From the NCBI GenBank assembly GCA_003140275.1, contig PLJQ01000485.1, positions 1-17,422 of the forward strand: 17,422 bases of DNA, given 5' to 3'. The position numbers and the translations under genes were made by a program. Positions within the stretch are counted from its first letter, which is position 1, and every line of letters starts with the position of its first letter. This document shows positions 14,318 to 17,422 of this stretch, piece after piece. This DNA comes from Limisphaerales bacterium (lineage in GTDB: Bacteria > Verrucomicrobiota > Verrucomicrobiia > Limisphaerales > PALSA-1396). A model generated the notes under the pieces. It was not told the origin of the DNA, searched no databases, and was given only the letters and a program-made list of their open reading frames with translations.

Positions 14318-16063
14318 ATGAAAACCGGGTCCGCATTTAATAAACAGTCACGCGAGGCTTACGCGCTGCTCATGGTGATGATCCTTGCAGGGGTCAGCAT
14401 AATTGTTTTTGCATCCGCGGCCAAGTGGACTTCCAGCGGCATAATCGTGACCGAGCGGCACAACATGTATAACCGTACGACTGCGGCAGCCGAAGCGGCC
14501 ACGGAAGTAGTACTCGCCAAAATGGCCCGTGATTTTTTCAATCAAGGCGTCAATGCCAATCTGGATGTGTATCGCATCCTCGTTCCAACGGCTTCCGTGC
14601 AGGATGACTGGCCCTCCCAGTACCAGTTTACCGACGGGGTTGGCGGGGTGAATCGGTCTTCGGTCGTGAGCACCGGCGCATCGGTGGTGACCAATTTAAA
14701 CTCCCAATTTCTCGGGCTGTATGGATTGGTTGACCCTTATCGCGTGGTTTCCAATGCCAAACTGCTCAACACCCCTTATAACATCGCGGCGGCCGTGCAG
14801 CAGGACATTCAACTGGCGACCATTCCTGTTTTTCAATTTGCCATCTTTTACTCGATGGACCTGGAAATCAATCCCGGCGCAGCAATGACAGTGACCGGTA
14901 AAGTGCATGGCAATGCGGACATATACACCTCTCCGGGCGCCTCATTGGAATTTTTCGATGACGTCGGCGCCGTCGGAAAAATAAAATACACACGCAGTCC
15001 AAACGACCCGACCGCCCCATCCGGGATCATTCCGATATTCGACGACCAGCACGTGGACCAGGTCAGTTCCTTGAACCTCCCAATTGGGACGAACAATACT
15101 CCGTCAAGTGTGAGGCAGATTCTCGAAGTCCCGCCCTGGAATGAAAGTGCTTCGTCTCCGCTTGGTCAACAACGCTATTACAACAAAGCGGATTTGATTG
15201 TCAAAGTCACGGACACCGCAGCAACTGTGACATCGGGGAACTGGAATAATTTCGCCACTGACGTATCAAGTGACCTTGGCACAAATTCAAACCGGTTCGT
15301 GGTGACAAACAACACATTCTACGATTATCGGGAAGGCGAATCGACCATCACGACCGAGATTAATGTCGGCGCATTAAAAGCTGCCATGGCGAACGTGACC
15401 AACTTAACCTACACGCTCAACAATTCCGCCAAATCCCAACTGGGACATGAACTGAACTCTATTTACGTCGATGACCAACGCACGGTTTTGGGCAAGCTAA
15501 CGGTGGTCCGAGTGTCCAACGGGCAGACCTTGCCAAACGATGGGTTAACTGTGGCCACGCAGCTTCCAATCTATGTCAAAGGCCCTTTCAACGCACCGGA
15601 TCCAACGGTGGGCTCCACCAATACGGCCAACACCAAACCCGCCTCGCTGGTGGGTGATGCCATCACCGTTTTGTCAAGCACATGGTCTGATAGCAACAAC
15701 AGCAGCACCTCGCTCGGCAGCCGCAACGCCGCCAGCACCACTGTTAACGCGGCGTTTCTGGCCGGTATCGTCGAATCCACCAGTAGCAGTGGCACCAAGT
15801 ACTACAGCGGTGGCGTTGAAAACTTCCCGCGCTTTTTGGAAGATTGGAGCGGGGATAGTTTAACGTATAACGGTTCCATGGTGGTCATGTTTGATAGCAA
15901 GTACGCGAAGAAGTTCTGGATCGCTCCAGGTACCTACTACAACCCTCCCACGCGCAGGTGGGCCTTTGACGTCAATTTTCTCAATCAAGCCAAGCTCCCA
16001 CCCGGCACCCCCCAGGTACGAAAATTGATTCGCAGTCAATGGAACGTTGTTGCGGCACAGTAA
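14318..16063 (+). CDS. PilX/GspK-like pilus assembly protein with large beta-rich domain
   Basis: Third gene of the pseudopilin operon, 23 bp after the second, 581 residues. A short basic N-terminus (MKTGSAFNKQSREA) precedes one hydrophobic helix (about 14-36). There is no Gly/Glu+5 prepilin signature, as in GspK/PilX-type proteins that lack Glu5. The helix is followed by TTAAAEAATEVVLAKMARDF and a long Asn/Thr/Ser/Gly-rich region expected to be beta-rich and extracellular or periplasmic. The position after two pseudopilins and the size suggest a tip or adaptor component, possibly the surface-exposed or substrate-contacting part; this is inference. The frame opens at 14204 but the overlap with the previous gene makes the ATG at 14318 more likely. 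No second domain was recognised. Confidence 0.75.
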   Translation: MKTGSAFNKQSREAYALLMVMILAGVSIIVFASAAKWTSSGIIVTERHNMYNRTTAAAEAATEVVLAKMARDFFNQGVNANLDVYRILVPTASVQDDWPSQYQFTDGVGGVNRSSVVSTGASVVTNLNSQFLGLYGLVDPYRVVSNAKLLNTPYNIAAAVQQDIQLATIPVFQFAIFYSMDLEINPGAAMTVTGKVHGNADIYTSPGASLEFFDDVGAVGKIKYTRSPNDPTAPSGIIPIFDDQHVDQVSSLNLPIGTNNTPSSVRQILEVPPWNESASSPLGQQRYYNKADLIVKVTDTAATVTSGNWNNFATDVSSDLGTNSNRFVVTNNTFYDYREGESTITTEINVGALKAAMANVTNLTYTLNNSAKSQLGHELNSIYVDDQRTVLGKLTVVRVSNGQTLPNDGLTVATQLPIYVKGPFNAPDPTVGSTNTANTKPASLVGDAITVLSSTWSDSNNSSTSLGSRNAASTTVNAAFLAGIVESTSSSGTKYYSGGVENFPRFLEDWSGDSLTYNGSMVVMFDSKYAKKFWIAPGTYYNPPTRRWAFDVNFLNQAKLPPGTPQVRKLIRSQWNVVAAQ

Positions 16064-16172
16064 ATTACCGGCCGACGACGGTCTGGTCGAAACCCGCTGC
16101 CACCACCAACTCGAACTCCTCGGCGGCATCAAACAAGCAAAACATCACACGGTGCCTGGTTTTTTTTGAAGT

Positions 16173-16282
16173 TAGCAGGATGCTGAAAAAGTCCATGCAA
16201 TTTGAAATCGCTCAAAGGCGAGTCTTGATAATCAATGATTTGCATAAGCAAAAATCCGCAAATTCTAGTTTTCAGCCTGCTA
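16173..16282. repeat. 110-bp element with imperfect terminal inverted repeats (MITE-like or IS remnant)
   Basis: The left end TAGCAGGATGCTGAAAAAG (16173-16191) and the reverse complement of the right end, TAGCAGGCTGAAAAC, match over about 14 bases if three bases (ATG) are looped out. The interior is AT-rich and holds no gene. The ends resemble those of several transposase families (CAGGCTG...AAAAA), so this may be a MITE or collapsed insertion sequence. No clear target-site duplication was found. It lies in the 256-bp gap between the pseudopilin operon and the IS630 element; the rest of that gap shows nothing recognisable beyond a T8 run at 16160-16167. Confidence 0.55.
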
Positions 16283-16317
16283 CATAAACGCGCATAAATA
16301 ACACTCCATACGAGACC

Positions 16318-16345
16318 TATTGAGTCTCGCATAATAGGGTGACAT
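16318..16345. repeat. Left inverted repeat of the IS630 element, including TA
   Basis: Pairs with 17374-17401; the single mismatch is T at 16325 (TTGAGTCTCGC here versus TTGAGACTCGC on the right end). The transposase stop codon (16345-16347) lies exactly at its inner edge. With the flank, GTCTCG also pairs with CGAGAC at 16311-16316. Confidence 0.9.
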
Positions 16346-16881
16346 CAAGGCCATAATTCAGCTTGGGAATAGCAGGCGGCGATAACCAGCCGGCGGCGGC
16401 GCATCCGGCGCAGTGCCGCCGTTGCTTCAAAACTGAGTTCCCAGGCCTTGGTCGCAATCAGGTTGGCAATCTCATGCGTTTTGAGAGGCCCCCACATATA
16501 CTCGACCGGATTGAGTTCGGGCGCGTAAGCCGGCAGTCGTTCGACCACGATGCGACCCTTGGTGGCCGCCACGTAATTTTTGACCAGCACGCTCCGATGG
16601 ATCGGTGCGCCATCCCAGATGACCAGGATTTTCCCGCGCAGATGCCGTTGGAGGTGGTTCAGAAACTCGACGACTTGGAGGCTTTTGATGCTGCCGGCGT
16701 GAATCTGGAAATAGAACCGCCAGAGCGCCAAGCCGCCGATGATCGAAAGGCTTTTCCAGTTGAAGGTCTCGTGCAGCACCGGGGTTTGCCCGCGCGGGGC
16801 CCAAGTGCGCGCCCGCGTTGGGCGAGTGCTCAATCCGCTTTCATCGATAAAGACGATGGTTCGCTTTTGTTGTCGGGCCTT
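16345..16881 (-). CDS. IS630 family transposase, C-terminal frame (DDE catalytic domain)
   Basis: Read by -1 frameshift from the upstream frame; the coordinates begin at the first codon after the slip (AAG at 16881-16879). It contains the RNase H-like DDE_3 domain: first Asp in VFIDESG (codon 16845-16843), second Asp in VIWDGAPIH, and Glu in LNPVEYMW, all intact. A TTG at 16833 could start the frame independently, but that product would lack the first catalytic Asp. Joined to the upstream frame, the transposase would be about 333 residues, normal for IS630. The stop coincides with the inner edge of the left inverted repeat. Confidence 0.88.
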   Translation of the reverse strand, partial: KARQQKRTIVFIDESGLSTRPTRARTWAPRGQTPVLHETFNWKSLSIIGGLALWRFYFQIHAGSIKSLQVVEFLNHLQRHLRGKILVIWDGAPIHRSVLVKNYVAATKGRIVVERLPAYAPELNPVEYMWGPLKTHEIANLIATKAWELSFEATAALRRMRRRRLVIAACYSQAELWP

Positions 16882-17345
16882 TTTTTTAAGGCAGGCCAGC
16901 CGGCACGATGCCAGCGACGGACCGCCTTTGCGTCGCGTTCAACCGCCCGGCGTTCCGGTCGTTGGCAACTGAAACCACTGGCTCCTAGCCATCGCCAGAC
17001 GTGACCAGGATGATAGTCAACCCCCGTCAAGTCTTCGATGAGCGACGCGACGCGCGGCAAAGTCCAGAGGGCTGTCTTGTAACCGTAAACGGCGGGACCA
17101 GCCAGCAACGCCTGGGTGACCTGCTGGGTTTGCTCCGCCGTAAGTTTGGATTTAGGTCCCGCCGGCCCCTTGCTCGCCAACGCCGAACTCCCGCCTTGAT
17201 CCCACGCAGTTTTCCAGCGGTATGCCACCTGCCGGGCGACGCCGAGGCGGCGGGCTACTTCAGGGGCAGAATAATCCTTGGTGAAGAGTTGGCCCGCCCT
17301 TTTTCGGCGCTTTTCCATCGCCGCATGATCTCGTGTCTTCGACAT
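16830..17345 (-). CDS. IS630 family transposase, N-terminal frame (DNA-binding part)
   Basis: 171-residue upstream frame. It holds the helix-turn-helix domains that bind the element ends: YSAPEVARRLGVARQVAYRW (about 25-44) is a clear helix-turn-helix, followed by a second winged-helix-like region up to about 130 (VYGYKTALWTLPRVASLI, then HPGHVWRWLG). After the A8 run its zero frame reads KRPDNKSEPSSLSMKAD and stops; the -1 frame instead reads into VFIDESG, the first catalytic motif. The short product may act as an inhibitor of transposition, as known for some two-frame IS elements. ATG at 17343-17345. Confidence 0.9.
   Translation of the reverse strand: MSKTRDHAAMEKRRKRAGQLFTKDYSAPEVARRLGVARQVAYRWKTAWDQGGSSALASKGPAGPKSKLTAEQTQQVTQALLAGPAVYGYKTALWTLPRVASLIEDLTGVDYHPGHVWRWLGASGFSCQRPERRAVERDAKAVRRWHRAGWPALKKRPDNKSEPSSLSMKAD
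16879..16889 (-). other. Programmed -1 frameshift site (TTAAAAAAAAG) in the IS630 transposase
   Basis: On the minus strand the upstream frame reads TTA-AAA-AAA-AGG; slipping back one base on the A8 run reads AAG-GCC-CGA and enters the DDE frame ahead of its first catalytic Asp. Runs of A serving as ribosomal or transcriptional slippage sites are well known in IS elements. No strong stimulatory hairpin was identified. Confidence 0.7.
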
Positions 17346-17373
17346 GCCAAAACCATACAGGACATCCCGATCA

Positions 17374-17401
17374 ATGTCACCCTATTATGCGAGTCTCAAT
17401 A
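17374..17401. repeat. Right inverted repeat of the IS630 element, including TA
   Basis: Reverse complement of the left end with one mismatch. It lies about 28 bp upstream of the transposase start at 17345 and probably contains or adjoins the transposase promoter. Beyond it, 17402-17422 shows nothing recognisable. Confidence 0.9.
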
Positions 17402-17422
17402 AAAAAACGGCATGAGGAGTCC

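Larger units (their letters stand above)
16320..17399 (-). mobile_element. Complete IS630-family insertion sequence
   Basis: About 1,080 bp bounded by inverted repeats (16318-16345 and 17374-17401 with the flanking TA) that match at 27 of 28 positions. The TA dinucleotide just outside each end (16318-16319 and 17400-17401) agrees with the TA target duplication typical of the IS630/Tc1 superfamily. It carries two overlapping frames on the minus strand that together encode a DDE transposase joined by a -1 frameshift. With both ends and all catalytic residues present, the element looks intact and possibly mobile. It inserted downstream of the pseudopilin operon and does not interrupt a recognisable gene. 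Confidence 0.9.

Noticed and set aside
16039..16287. 82-residue frame after the PilX/GspK-like gene
   Set aside because: Overlaps the end of that gene and the MITE-like element; low-complexity Asn/Ser/Thr with no motif or ribosome-binding site.
16363..17004. 213-residue plus-strand frame across the IS element
   Set aside because: Antisense to the transposase frames.

Overview
The window is about 17.4 kb of moderately high-GC bacterial chromosome holding mostly housekeeping genes. Gene content, the scarcity of Shine-Dalgarno sequences, the long YihY/BrkB form with a C-terminal winged helix, and a three-gene pseudopilin operon fit the Verrucomicrobiota (Pedosphaera/Limisphaerales-like). That assignment is inference; there is no rRNA or other taxonomic marker in view.

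Layout: (1) 88-1907, minus strand: comF then accD (acetyl-CoA carboxylase beta subunit). (2) 1986-2867, plus strand: a small Ser/Thr-kinase-like protein divergent from comF, with three altered signature motifs. (3) 2940-3671: a four-helix membrane protein of unknown function and a gene-poor stretch that may hold a decayed exonuclease/phosphatase-family fragment. (4) 3672-6040, plus strand: rimO and pgsA, running into the convergent minus-strand group ftsK, a signal-peptide membrane protein and a short RodZ-like gene (10233-6037). The last genes of the two groups share a TTAA stop overlap. FtsK/SpoIIIE, RodZ, PgsA and RimO genes are neighbours in many bacteria, so this looks like a rearranged ancestral cluster joining cell division, shape, phospholipid synthesis and ribosome modification. 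(5) 10341-13066, plus strand: a YihY/BrkB membrane protein translationally coupled (GTGA overlap) to an alanine dehydrogenase that seems to have lost its C-terminus. (6) 13171-16063: a three-gene type IV pilus/type II secretion minor-pseudopilin operon behind a near-consensus sigma-54 promoter. (7) 16064-17401: an intergenic remnant with IS-like inverted ends, then a complete IS630-family element with 28-bp inverted repeats (TA included), two overlapping frames and an A8 slippery site.

The most unusual signal is a set of tandem repeats that all have a 7-bp period but different units: AAAATTC, TCACGCC and ACTCTCA inside rimO, AATTTAG-like just before pgsA, and CAAAGTT between ftsK and brkB. 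Three arrays lie in the rimO reading frame, in places where RimO proteins normally have only short linkers, and help make this RimO about 150 residues longer than usual. Other leads are the sigma-54 promoter, the kinase with R/HLD/DFD motifs, the out-of-frame HNGTVT remnant after ald, and two mutually exclusive hairpins in an insertion in the BrkB gene. I found no CRISPR array, tRNA, rRNA, phage module or recognisable defence system.
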